NCBI GenBank assembly: GCA_963851415.1
Contig: CAWKPF010000003.1
Span: 1,922,001-1,986,000 of the forward strand
Direction of reading: 5' to 3'
Length of the DNA stretch: 64,000 nt
From: CAWKPF01 sp963851415
GTDB lineage: Bacteria; Acidobacteriota; Thermoanaerobaculia; Multivoradales; Multivoraceae
The notes beneath the pieces were generated by a model that saw only the letters and a program-made list of their open reading frames with translations, was not told the DNA's origin and made no database searches. Positions 35,922 through 44,564 of this stretch are shown here, piece after piece. The stretch's first letter is position 1; each line of letters opens with the position of its first letter. A program made the position numbers and the translations under genes.

Positions 35922-36064
35922 GGTCGCTCCTCCTGAGAGATTTGGCTCAGCTTCTCACATCCGGCGTCGCCGTGACATCACGAGCCGGTCTGCCCGCGGC
36001 CCGGCCGAGCTACACTTCGAGCACCGGGCCAAAGCCCCATCAGGAAACTGGCAGAGGAGCACAG

Positions 36065-37957
36065 ATGGGACGATACGAGGACACCTACCTCGAGTGGCGT
36101 CGCGACCCGGTCGCGTTCTGGGAGAGGGCGGCCGCCGCGGTCGACTGGGACGAGCCCTGGACCCGCACCCTCGACGACACCCACCAGCCGTTCTATCGCT
36201 GGTTCTCCGGGGCGCGCTGCAATACCTGCTTCAACGCGCTCGACCGGCACGTCGCTGCGGGACGCGGGGCGCAGGCAGCCTTGATCTGGGACTCCCCCGT
36301 GACCGGCTCACGCTCGATCTGGAGCTTCGAAGAGCTCAGGGACCGTACGGCCCAGTGCGCCGGCGCTCTCCGCCGGCTCGGAGTCCAGGCCGGAGACCGA
36401 GTCCTCGTCTACATGCCGATGGTGCCGGAGGCGGTGATCGCCATGCTGGCCTGTGCCCGACTCGGCGCCATCCACTCGGTGGTCTTCGGCGGCTTCTCGG
36501 CCGAGGAACTGCGCAAGCGCATCGACGACGCTCGCCCCGAGGTGATTCTCTCCGCCTCGTGCGGCATCGAGATCCAGCGGATCGTGCCGTACAAGCCTCT
36601 GCTGGATGAGTCGGTCAGGACCGCGAAACACTCGCCTCGCCACGTGGTCGTGCTCCAGCGAGAGCCCCACGAAGCCTCACTGGAACCGGGACGTGACCTC
36701 GACTGGGAGGCCTTTCTCGAAGGCGCTTCGCCTGCGGAGTGCGTTTCGGTCGCAGCTACCGACCCGCTCTACATCCTCTACACCTCAGGGACCACCGGAG
36801 TGCCGAAAGGGGTCGTGAGAGACCACGGCGGCCACATGGTGGCCCTGCTGTGGAGCATGCGCTACGTCTACGGAGTCGAGCCCGGCGAGGTCTTCTGGGC
36901 AGCCTCCGACATCGGCTGGGTGGTCGGGCACTCCTACATCGTCTACGCCCCTCTGCTACACGGCTGCACCACCGTTCTGTACGAGGGCAAACCGGTCGGC
37001 ACGCCCGATGCCGGCGCCTTCTGGCGCGTGATCGAGGAGCACGGGGTCCAGACACTGTTCACCGCGCCGACTGCCTTGCGGGCGATCAAACGCGAGGATC
37101 CAGAGGGGCACCTGCTCACCTCCCACGACCTGTCTCGCTTTCGAACCCTCTTTCTCGCCGGGGAGCGGGCGGATCCGGCCACTCTCGAGTGGGCGGAGGC
37201 AAAGCTGCAGGTGCCGGTGATCGATCACTGGTGGCAGACCGAGACCGGTTGGCCCGTGGTCTCCAACTGCATGGGACTCGAGCCTCTGCCCGTCAAACAC
37301 GGCTCTCCGACCCGACCGGTACCCGGGTACGAGGTACGCGTGGTCGATCCGGCGGGGCGACCACTCCCCCCGGAAGAGAATGGAGCGATCGTGCTGACAC
37401 TCCCGCTTCCTCCCGGCTGTCTTCCCACCCTGTGGCACGACGACCCGTCCTACCTGCGCTCCTACCTGGAAGAGTTCCCGGGCTACTACAGCACAGGAGA
37501 TGCGGGGTTCGTCGACCGGGACGGCTATGTCTACATCATGAGCCGCACGGACGATCTCATCAATGTCGCGGGCCATCGACTGTCCACCGGCGGGATGGAA
37601 GAAGTGCTCGCCGCCCATCCCGAAGTGGCAGAGTGTGCCGTGATGGGCGTCGCAGACCCCCTCAAGGGACAGGTTCCGCTGGGGCTCGTCGTCCTCAACG
37701 CGGGCACTCACCGCGACGAGGCCGAACTGGTCAACGAGCTGATCGCGATGGTGCGCGAGAGAATCGGTCCCGTCGCTGCGTTCAAGACGGCTGCCGTCGT
37801 CGAACGTCTACCCAAGACCCGCTCCGGCAAGGTCCTGCGCGGCACCATGCGACGCATCGCCGATGGTGAGAGCTACACCCTTCCCGCCACCATCGACGAC
37901 CCGGCGATCCTCCCAGAGATCGAGAAGGCCCTCAAGATGCTCGGCTACCCTCGATGA
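36065..37957 (+). CDS. prpE: Propionyl-CoA synthetase-like acyl-CoA synthetase
   Basis: This 630-residue adenylate-forming enzyme starts at ATG 36065 after GAGGAG. It has the phosphate-binding YTSGTTGVPKGV (about 240-251), WWQTETGWP, YSTGDAG, and the catalytic Lys in RSGKVLRG near the C-terminus. Length and the N-terminal region (YEDTYLEWRRDPVAFWERAA) match the PrpE/ACSS3 branch, which activates propionate or other short acids. A small palindrome CGTGA-CA-TCACG lies upstream at 35971-35982. Confidence 0.88.
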   Translation: MGRYEDTYLEWRRDPVAFWERAAAAVDWDEPWTRTLDDTHQPFYRWFSGARCNTCFNALDRHVAAGRGAQAALIWDSPVTGSRSIWSFEELRDRTAQCAGALRRLGVQAGDRVLVYMPMVPEAVIAMLACARLGAIHSVVFGGFSAEELRKRIDDARPEVILSASCGIEIQRIVPYKPLLDESVRTAKHSPRHVVVLQREPHEASLEPGRDLDWEAFLEGASPAECVSVAATDPLYILYTSGTTGVPKGVVRDHGGHMVALLWSMRYVYGVEPGEVFWAASDIGWVVGHSYIVYAPLLHGCTTVLYEGKPVGTPDAGAFWRVIEEHGVQTLFTAPTALRAIKREDPEGHLLTSHDLSRFRTLFLAGERADPATLEWAEAKLQVPVIDHWWQTETGWPVVSNCMGLEPLPVKHGSPTRPVPGYEVRVVDPAGRPLPPEENGAIVLTLPLPPGCLPTLWHDDPSYLRSYLEEFPGYYSTGDAGFVDRDGYVYIMSRTDDLINVAGHRLSTGGMEEVLAAHPEVAECAVMGVADPLKGQVPLGLVVLNAGTHRDEAELVNELIAMVRERIGPVAAFKTAAVVERLPKTRSGKVLRGTMRRIADGESYTLPATIDDPAILPEIEKALKMLGYPR

Positions 37958-38367
37958 CCCCCTCGCTCGGCCGCGCCTTCGGGGTCCTGGTCCTCGCGGC
38001 TCTTTCGGGTGCCTCCTGCTTCTCGCCCAACCGCGGCCGATGGGCCGGCACCTTCGAGGGCAGCGTCAGCGGTGTCGTCGAGTTCGAGATCAACGCTCGC
38101 GGAACCCGACTCGAGGGTCGGATGACGGGCGAAACTCGCGAGGGCCAGGCGTTCTCGGCGACCCTCGAAGGGATTCTCCGTCAGGACTACATCGATGTCG
38201 AGTTCGAAGGTCGAGCCAGCACCGGCGCCGCCCTCGCAGCTCCATTCGACGGTCGAATGACGGGCTCCCTCGAAGCGGGGAACGGGCGGGGAGACTGGCA
38301 GGCGACCCTGAGATTCGCCGGCACCGCGCTCGGCGGCAGCTGGCAGGTCCAGCAGGTGGCCGACTGA
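37954..38367 (+). CDS. Small lipoprotein of unknown function
   Basis: This 137-residue protein has a lipobox (LSGASC, Cys about 22) and a glycine-rich beta-strand-rich mature domain with alternating polar pattern (WAGTFEGSVSG, GRMTGE, GRMTGSLEAG), possibly a small barrel. The start overlaps the synthetase stop (ATGA), so it is translationally coupled. Confidence 0.65.
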   Translation: MTPSLGRAFGVLVLAALSGASCFSPNRGRWAGTFEGSVSGVVEFEINARGTRLEGRMTGETREGQAFSATLEGILRQDYIDVEFEGRASTGAALAAPFDGRMTGSLEAGNGRGDWQATLRFAGTALGGSWQVQQVAD

Positions 38368-38409
38368 ACCGGCGGGAACCAGGGAACCGCAGCGCTCTGG
38401 CACGCCTCC

Positions 38410-38895
38410 TCAGCTGGCCCGCTGGAGCCCTCGGCGCAACTCGCAGCTGACCTGCCCAATCCATCGATTGAACGGGTGGGAGCGCTCCAGGAACGGCAGG
38501 GGGGGCCTGCGCCGAACCACGAAATGCGTGTTCTCGAAGTGGATCAGGCCGGCGTGTCCCGGTGCCCAGCGTAGCCCGGTCTGGACCGCGTTCCAGGCGT
38601 CACCACGCAGTCCGAGATGAAGACTCACTCGGGCCAGGTTCAGCCACGCTTCGGGCTCACGCTCGCCGCTGCGCTGCTCCACCGACCAGCGGCAGACCTC
38701 CAGACCCTGCCGCGGCCGCCCGACCCCACGGGCGAGCGCCAGGCCGACAAACGACGCCTCGACCGGGTCGAGACCCGCCGTGGCTCGGGGACTGGTGGCC
38801 ACGGCGCTCAGATAGCGCAGCCCGCGGTCCCACTCCCCACTTCGGCAGAACTCCACCCCGCGCCGGGCCATGTCCCGCAGGTCTACCTTGCTCAT
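38410..38895 (-). CDS. TPR-like protein of unknown function
   Basis: This 161-residue protein starts at ATG 38895; the in-frame extension to 39126 runs through a non-coding-looking region and is not favoured. The helices GVEFCRSGEWDRGLRYLSAVA and AWLNLARVSLHLGLRGDAWNAVQTGLRWAPGH are TPR-like, and the tail is basic. It is probably an interaction protein. It is convergent with the small lipoprotein gene. Confidence 0.65.
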   Translation of the reverse strand: MSKVDLRDMARRGVEFCRSGEWDRGLRYLSAVATSPRATAGLDPVEASFVGLALARGVGRPRQGLEVCRWSVEQRSGEREPEAWLNLARVSLHLGLRGDAWNAVQTGLRWAPGHAGLIHFENTHFVVRRRPPLPFLERSHPFNRWIGQVSCELRRGLQRAS

Positions 38896-38955
38896 TACCG
38901 GCCCCTCAGCCGTTTGAGCCCAATCCCCACTGGAACGGATCCTAGCCCCGTTTCC

Positions 38956-39190
38956 CCGGTTTGTACAGGTATCGGATGAAAGCCTGATGGACCAGCTTTC
39001 CGAATGATCGCGGGCGTGGTCGAGGAATCCACGGCAATTTCCGCATTCGCTGCGGAAAATCCTGTGGAAAGTGAAGGCCGACTGCCGACAAATGCTTGCA
39101 AAGAAACCGTTAAGAGCGGACTGCAACCGACTTTGAGCACCCCACCGGATTTTCGTGGATCTTCCACAGGATCAAGGACTTACACGGAGC
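38956..39190. other. Intergenic region with hairpin and weak DnaA-box-like sites
   Basis: This region lies between divergent genes and is less GC-rich than its surroundings. TCCTGTGGAA (39060-39069) and TTCCACAGGA (about 39161-39170) are exact inverted copies. Further CCAC(A/G)-containing sites occur near 39028 and 39152. TTTCCGCA-ttcgc-TGCGGAAA (39038-39058) forms a perfect 8-bp hairpin. The sites differ from the DnaA consensus TTATCCACA by about two bases each. Confidence 0.3.
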
Positions 39191-39365
39191 CTGAGGGTTC
39201 GATTCGAGGCCGCGCCGAGGCCCACGACCGGTCGCGGGCGACGGCGGCGAGACGGGTTCCACAGCCGCGGGCGTCGCCGGCGCGGGCCCCGCGCGATCGA
39301 CCCCGCAGATTGCCGGGCTCTCGTGAGGCGAAAACGGCCCCTCTCCGCGCCATAATGCTCCCGCG

Positions 39366-40526
39366 ATGACCTCCTCCCGACTTCCGCCTTCCCTCCAGAC
39401 CCTCGTGGCCCAGGCTTTCGGCGACATCGAGCCGGGCAGCCACGACGTCATCCCGGCCATTCACCCTTCGACGACCTACGAGCGGGCGCCTGACCTCACG
39501 CTGCCGGGAGGGCGCACCTACACCCGCGACGAGAATCCGAACTATGAGCTGCCCCAGCGGGTCCTCGCCGCTCTCGAAGGCGGGCGCCAGGCGCTCCTCT
39601 TCTCCTCCGGAATGGCCGCCGCCGCCACGGTTTTCGACGCGCTTCCCCGGGGCACTCCCGTGGTGGCCCAGCGTCAGATGTACTTCGCGTTGCGCGGCTG
39701 GCTGGAGACGCTGGCGGCGGCCCGCGAGATCGATCTCTCGCTGATCGATGCAGGAGATCTGGATCAGCTCGCCAACGCCCTGAATCCCGCCGAACCGGCC
39801 CTCGTCTGGCTCGAGACGCCGGCGAATCCGACCGGGGAGGTCACCGACCTCGAGGCAGCGATCCGGATCGCGCACCAGGCGGGCGCCCGGGTCGCCATCG
39901 ACAATACGGTCCCGACGCCCGTTCTGACCCGTCCCCTGCAGTTGGGGGCGGACCTCGTCATGCACTCGGCGACCAAGCAGCTGAACGGCCACTCCGACGT
40001 GCTCGCCGGAGCCCTGGTCTGTGCCGACTCCGGCCACGAGCACTGGCAGCGGATTCGCCATGAGCGCGGCATTCGCGGTGCGATTCCAGGTCCTTTCGAG
40101 GCCTGGTTGCTCTTGCGAGGCATGCGCACACTCTTTCTCCGGGTCGAGCGCTCCTGCCTATCCGCGCTCCGCGTCGCGACGGCGCTCGAGGGCATGCCCA
40201 CGGTCCAGCGGGTCCACTACCCCGGTCTTCCCAGTCACCCATCCCACGCGATCGCGCAGCGCCAGATGCAGGGCGGCTTCGGCCCCCTCCTCTCGTTCGA
40301 GGTCGAAGGGGGCGCGCCCGAAGCGATGGCGGTGGCAGGCCGACTGCGACTGTTCAAACGAGCCACTTCCCTGGGGGGCGTAGAAAGCCTGGTCGAGCAC
40401 CGGCAAAGCGCCGAGGGGCCCACCACCCAGGCGCCTCCCGGATTGCTCCGCCTGTCGGTCGGCATCGAGCACGTCGAGGACCTGGTGGCCGACCTCGAGC
40501 AGGCGCTCTCTATTCCTCCCGCTTGA
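39366..40526 (+). CDS. Cys/Met-metabolism PLP-dependent enzyme (trans-sulfuration family)
   Basis: This 386-residue fold-type I PLP enzyme has the SATKQLNGHSD motif with the PLP-binding Lys (about residue 204). The N-terminal TTYERAPDLTLPGGRTYTRDENPNYELPQRVLA and the substrate-binding GGVESLVEHR are as in cystathionine gamma-synthase, beta-lyase and methionine gamma-lyase. Which of these reactions it catalyses cannot be told. The last 17 bases overlap the convergent regulator gene. Confidence 0.88.
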   Translation: MTSSRLPPSLQTLVAQAFGDIEPGSHDVIPAIHPSTTYERAPDLTLPGGRTYTRDENPNYELPQRVLAALEGGRQALLFSSGMAAAATVFDALPRGTPVVAQRQMYFALRGWLETLAAAREIDLSLIDAGDLDQLANALNPAEPALVWLETPANPTGEVTDLEAAIRIAHQAGARVAIDNTVPTPVLTRPLQLGADLVMHSATKQLNGHSDVLAGALVCADSGHEHWQRIRHERGIRGAIPGPFEAWLLLRGMRTLFLRVERSCLSALRVATALEGMPTVQRVHYPGLPSHPSHAIAQRQMQGGFGPLLSFEVEGGAPEAMAVAGRLRLFKRATSLGGVESLVEHRQSAEGPTTQAPPGLLRLSVGIEHVEDLVADLEQALSIPPA

Positions 40527-41871
40527 TGTCGTAGTAGTCGAGCTTCTTGTAGAGATTACTCCGCGGTGTCTGTATCGACTGGGCCGTCTGCGTGACGTTC
40601 CAATCGTGGACCTGCAGCTTGTGCAGCAGGAACAGCCGCTCCGAGGCCTCGCGGAACCCCTTGAGAGTCTCGATCGAAAGCAGCGACTCGGAGAGCTCGG
40701 CGCGGGCGTTGCCGCCCGCCTGAATGACCTCGACTTCCGTGATCACATCGTCCGAGCTGAGGATCAGCAGCCGCTCCACGAGATTGCGCAACTCCCGCAC
40801 ATTGCCCTTCCAGGGCAGCTTCTGCAGGTGCTCGATCGCATCCTCGGAGAAGGTCTTTCGGTGGTAGTTGTCCATCGCCGAGAAGCGATCCACGAAGTGA
40901 TCTACCAGTAGAGGAATGTCGTCGAGCCGATCCCGCAGCGGCGGGGTGTGAATCGGAATCACGTTGAGTCGGTAGAACAGGTCCTCACGGAATCGGTCCG
41001 CCTTGATTTCCTCCTCCAGATCCCTGTGCGTTGCGGCGACCACGCGCACGTCGACCTGGACGGCGCTCGTAGAGCCGACTGGCTCCACCTCACCATTCTC
41101 GAGGACCCGCAGCACCTTGGCCTGCGTGCGGGGAGACATGTCGCCGATCTCGTCGAGGAAGATGGTGCCCCCGTCCGCCGCGACGAACTTTCCCACCTGC
41201 CGGCGTACCGCCCCGGTGAAACTCCCCTTCTCGTGCCCGAAGAGCTCCGACTCGATGAGCTCGTCTGGAATGGCGGCACAGTTCACCTGCACCAGGGCGC
41301 GCTCCGAGCGTGGACTCTGCTCGTGGATCTCTCGCGCGACCAGCTCTTTGCCGGTTCCGCTCTCTCCGGTGACGAGCACCGTCGCCGGGGTGGGACCGGC
41401 CTTGCCGATCGTCTCGCGCAACTGTCGCATCGCGCTGCTCTCGCCGACCAGCCGAGTCGGTTCGGGGCGAAGCTGCGCATTCTCGGTGGCCAGCCGATAG
41501 GCCTGCACGGCATTGCGCAATGCCAGGAGTACGCGCTCTCTCTGCAGAGGCTTCTCGAGGAAGTCGAAAGCACCCAGACGAGTCGCTTCCAGAGCGGTCT
41601 GGATATCCCCATGCCCACTGATCATCACCACCGGCATCTCGTAGCCCCGCTCCCCCAGCCCTCGAAGCACCTCGAGACCATCCATCTCGGGCATCTTCAC
41701 GTCGAGGAGCACCGCCTCGGGGAGACGCTGCGAGATCCGAACCAGGGCGTCCGGACCCGTCGCCGCCTCCTCGACGAGGTAGCCCTCGAACTCCAGAACC
41801 ATCCGCAGACTCTCGCGAATCGAAGCCTCGTCATCGACGACGAGAACACGCGTGGCAGGTGCATCGCTCAT
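40510..41871 (-). CDS. Sigma-54-dependent NtrC-family response regulator
   Basis: This 453-residue protein has a receiver domain (about 7-120, phospho-Asp in LLDVKMPEMDG), an AAA+ domain with Walker A GESGTGKE (about 168-175), a GSFTGA loop contacting sigma-54 and Walker B GGTIFLDEIGDM, and a C-terminal Fis-type HTH (WNVTQTAQSIQTPRSNLYKKL). It activates sigma-54 promoters on phosphorylation. The sensor kinase is not in the window. Confidence 0.95.
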   Translation of the reverse strand: MSDAPATRVLVVDDEASIRESLRMVLEFEGYLVEEAATGPDALVRISQRLPEAVLLDVKMPEMDGLEVLRGLGERGYEMPVVMISGHGDIQTALEATRLGAFDFLEKPLQRERVLLALRNAVQAYRLATENAQLRPEPTRLVGESSAMRQLRETIGKAGPTPATVLVTGESGTGKELVAREIHEQSPRSERALVQVNCAAIPDELIESELFGHEKGSFTGAVRRQVGKFVAADGGTIFLDEIGDMSPRTQAKVLRVLENGEVEPVGSTSAVQVDVRVVAATHRDLEEEIKADRFREDLFYRLNVIPIHTPPLRDRLDDIPLLVDHFVDRFSAMDNYHRKTFSEDAIEHLQKLPWKGNVRELRNLVERLLILSSDDVITEVEVIQAGGNARAELSESLLSIETLKGFREASERLFLLHKLQVHDWNVTQTAQSIQTPRSNLYKKLDYYDIKREE

Positions 41872-42058
41872 GTCGACAGTGTACCCCGGAGAGGACAGTC
41901 GAGACCCTGCGTCCCTTTACCGTGGGCTACGCAGGCATGCAGGCAGCACCCGGTCACCCCCCGGGCGCGGGCCGAACCCCTCTGAGCTCGAACCGCCACC
42001 GGACGAGAACGGGGACCCTCGGCGCCTGGGCCGGGGCCCCCTGACTTTCGAACCGACC

Positions 42059-43540
42059 TCAGGGCTTGCGAACGATCGCGAAGAACGCCTGGCGCCCGCC
42101 CCGACCGAACTGCTGCACGTACAGCCGCAGGAAGCCGCCCGACTCGACCGAGGCCACCGCATCCTCGAACTCTGCGATGTCCGCGACCTCGACGCCGTTC
42201 ACCTCCGAGATCACGGTGCCGGGCCCCACGCCCTCTTCGAACAGGGGACTGCTGGGAGCCACATCCGTCACCACCACGCCGCGGACCGAGGAGGGGATTC
42301 CGAGCTGGCGCCGGGTGCCCTCCTCGAGCTCGTCGTACTGGACTCCCAGCCACTCGAGCTCGCTCTCACCCTCCTGGTCGAGGATCTCGGCGACCTGGGT
42401 GTCCGTGTCGCGCTCCTCGAGCTTCACGTCCTTGTCGATCCGCTTGCCGTCGCGAAGGAGACCCAACACCACCGTTTCGCCCGGCGGCTTGGCCGAGATG
42501 TAGTCGATCAGGCCCCGAGTGTCCTCGACCGGGCGGCCATCCACCTCGAGGATCACGTCTCCGTGACGCAGCCCCGCCTTCTCGGCCGGGGTATCCTGCC
42601 GAACGTCCGTGACCAGGGCTCCGTCCGTACTGTCGAGACCCCAGGCCTCCTGGTCGTCGTCCGCGATGTTCTGGATGTTCACGCCGAGGTAGCCTCGCCG
42701 CACTCGTCCTTCGGACCGCAGCTGCGGCAGCACATTCTTCAGCGTGTCGACCGGAACGGCGAATCCGATGTTCTCGGCGCCGAAGTTCATCGCGGTGGAG
42801 ATCCCGATGACTTCGCCACGCAGATTGACCAGGGGGCCGCCCGAGTTGCCGCGGTTGATGGCGGCGTCGGTCTGAATGAAGTTGTCGAACGACGTGTCAC
42901 CGGTGAGACCCGGGAGGACACGACCCTTCGCGCTCACGATGCCCACCGTGACGGACGAAGCCAGAGACAGGGGGTTCCCGACCGCCATCACCCATTCACC
43001 CACGCGTAGCTCTTCGCTGGACCCGAGGGCGAGATATGCGAACGGCTCGTCGCGCTCGATCCGGAGCACGGCGATGTCGGTCGCGGGATCCGCACCCTGG
43101 ACCTTCGCCTCGTACTCGTGATCATCGAGCAGCACCGTCACCGAGGTCGCTCCTTCGATGACGTGATTGTTGGTCACGATCCAGCCATCCGAGCTCACCA
43201 GGAAGCCGCTGCCCGCCCCGTCCTGACGGAACTCACGGGGCTGTTCACCGCCGCCCCCCCGATCCCGGAAGAAGAAGTCCAATGGGCTCCCACCCCGGGC
43301 GTCGGCATTCTCGATGGTGGTCGACTGAACGAACACGACCGCAGGAAGCACCGCCTCTGCCAGGTCGGCAAAGTCGGGCATCCCCACGGCCGTGGACGCG
43401 GGAGCCACCGACTGCGGTGGGTGGTCGTCCGTTGCGGCAAAGGACCGCGGCGTGAGATCGAGGCTGCCTGCGACAACCAATCCAAAGACGACGCCGGCAA
43501 CAGCAAAGAGCATCGCTGGCCCATAGCTACTCTTTTCCAC
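42059..43540 (-). CDS. HtrA/DegP-type periplasmic serine protease
   Basis: This 493-residue protein starts at GTG 43540 after AAAGGAG. An N-terminal hydrophobic segment (about 9-27) serves as signal or anchor. The trypsin-like domain carries His in TNNHVIEG, Asp in ATDIAVLRI and Ser in RGNSGGPL. Two PDZ domains follow (about 280-370 and 395-490). It degrades or refolds damaged envelope proteins. A GGTTTG/CAAACC inverted repeat lies upstream at 43634-43650 and could be regulatory. Confidence 0.93.
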   Translation of the reverse strand: MEKSSYGPAMLFAVAGVVFGLVVAGSLDLTPRSFAATDDHPPQSVAPASTAVGMPDFADLAEAVLPAVVFVQSTTIENADARGGSPLDFFFRDRGGGGEQPREFRQDGAGSGFLVSSDGWIVTNNHVIEGATSVTVLLDDHEYEAKVQGADPATDIAVLRIERDEPFAYLALGSSEELRVGEWVMAVGNPLSLASSVTVGIVSAKGRVLPGLTGDTSFDNFIQTDAAINRGNSGGPLVNLRGEVIGISTAMNFGAENIGFAVPVDTLKNVLPQLRSEGRVRRGYLGVNIQNIADDDQEAWGLDSTDGALVTDVRQDTPAEKAGLRHGDVILEVDGRPVEDTRGLIDYISAKPPGETVVLGLLRDGKRIDKDVKLEERDTDTQVAEILDQEGESELEWLGVQYDELEEGTRRQLGIPSSVRGVVVTDVAPSSPLFEEGVGPGTVISEVNGVEVADIAEFEDAVASVESGGFLRLYVQQFGRGGRQAFFAIVRKP

Positions 43541-43713
43541 CTGGAAGCTCCTTTTCTGGGCCCCGGAGGGAGACCCCAGTCGATTCTGGGTTGAGACTAT
43601 CGAAGATCATCGGCTTTCGAGGAGACTTCGACGGGTTTGGGTAGCAAACCGTTTTCTAGATAACCCTGGCGGAGACTGCGACATTCCGTACGAAACCCAT
43701 TGTCTCGGGGTTC

Positions 43714-43742
43714 TTGCCCCGCCTCTCGCGGGCCGCTATACT
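43714..43742 (+). promoter_or_regulatory. Promoter of the rimP-nusA-infB operon
   Basis: TTGCCC (43714-43719) and TATACT (43737-43742) are separated by exactly 17 bases. This is the best sigma-70 match in the window and lies about 290 bases before rimP. Confidence 0.7.
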
Positions 43743-43774
43743 GTCTTCGTCTACCGTTAGTGGACAACCTGCTG

Positions 43775-43798
43775 AGTGGGTTCTGGCCCACTTTTTTT
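43775..43798 (+). terminator. Intrinsic terminator in the rimP leader (possible attenuator)
   Basis: AGTGGG-ttctgg-CCCACT (43775-43792) is followed by seven T residues (43792-43798). It lies only about 33 bases after the -10 element and before any gene of the operon, so transcripts of rimP must read through it. It may be a leader attenuator or the end of a short RNA. The rest of the leader (43799-44029) shows GC-rich folding potential but no riboswitch I recognise. Confidence 0.6.
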
Positions 43799-44029
43799 GT
43801 TGCCTTCGGGCATTTCGCCTTCGCGGTCTCCGACCTCGATCCCTCGGGCAGGCGCCTGGCCGGCCCCCCGGGTGGCGAGGTGGCTGCGACCCCCGGAACA
43901 GACGGCCTCAGAGTCGCCAGCCCCGGTCGGCCCAGGGGAAGCGGTAAGCCTTGTGTCCGGCGGAGTCAATTGGCGATCGCGCCTCACACGATTCGAAAAG
44001 CGAACCACGAACCCGTCCTTCGAGATGTC

Positions 44030-44512
44030 ATGAAAGCCCCCGGAATCGATCCCAGACTGTTCACGGAGCTCGCCGAGATCGCGGCGAGTCACGACTGCGA
44101 GCTGTTGCACGCCCAGTTCAAGGGCTCGACGCTCCAGTTGATCCTGGATCGACCCGGCGGAGTCGACCTGGACCACTGCAGTCGCGTCTCGCGGGAGGCT
44201 TCCGCTCTTCTCGACACCGAGGACTTCGGCAGTGGACGCTACGTCCTCGAGGTCAGCTCACCCGGTATCGATCGGGAGCTCTACCGTCCGGAAGACTACC
44301 GACGCTTCGTCGGCCGAGGGGTCAAGGTACGCTTCGTCGGCGAGGATGGCGCTCGTCGGACGATCCAGGGCACGCTCGAGCACTTCGATGACCAGGGAGC
44401 GAGGGCTGCGATCGTCGAGGAAGCGACCTCGGAGACGCTCGACATTCCACTCGATCGAATCCAGATGGCTCGTCTCGTCCCGAACTTCGAGAAACAGGAA
44501 GAGCTGCGCTAG
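44030..44512 (+). CDS. rimP: Ribosome maturation factor RimP
   Basis: This 160-residue protein starts at ATG 44030; the frame is open upstream to 43700 but without homology. The N-terminal domain has CELLHAQFKGSTLQLILD, then VSREASALLD, and the YVLEVSSPGIDRELYRPEDY signature, followed by a C-terminal Sm-like domain (about 85-155). It assists 30S subunit assembly. It is the first gene of the operon, as usual before nusA. Confidence 0.92.
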   Translation: MKAPGIDPRLFTELAEIAASHDCELLHAQFKGSTLQLILDRPGGVDLDHCSRVSREASALLDTEDFGSGRYVLEVSSPGIDRELYRPEDYRRFVGRGVKVRFVGEDGARRTIQGTLEHFDDQGARAAIVEEATSETLDIPLDRIQMARLVPNFEKQEELR

Positions 44513-44564
44513 CCCTTCCATTTCCTTTTTACCCGGAAAGACCGTCGATACAGGAATCTTGGCC

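Noticed and set aside
43930..43970. Possible cobalamin riboswitch in the rimP leader (GGGAAGCGGT resembling a B12 box)
   Set aside because: Only a short partial match, and no other conserved box could be found.
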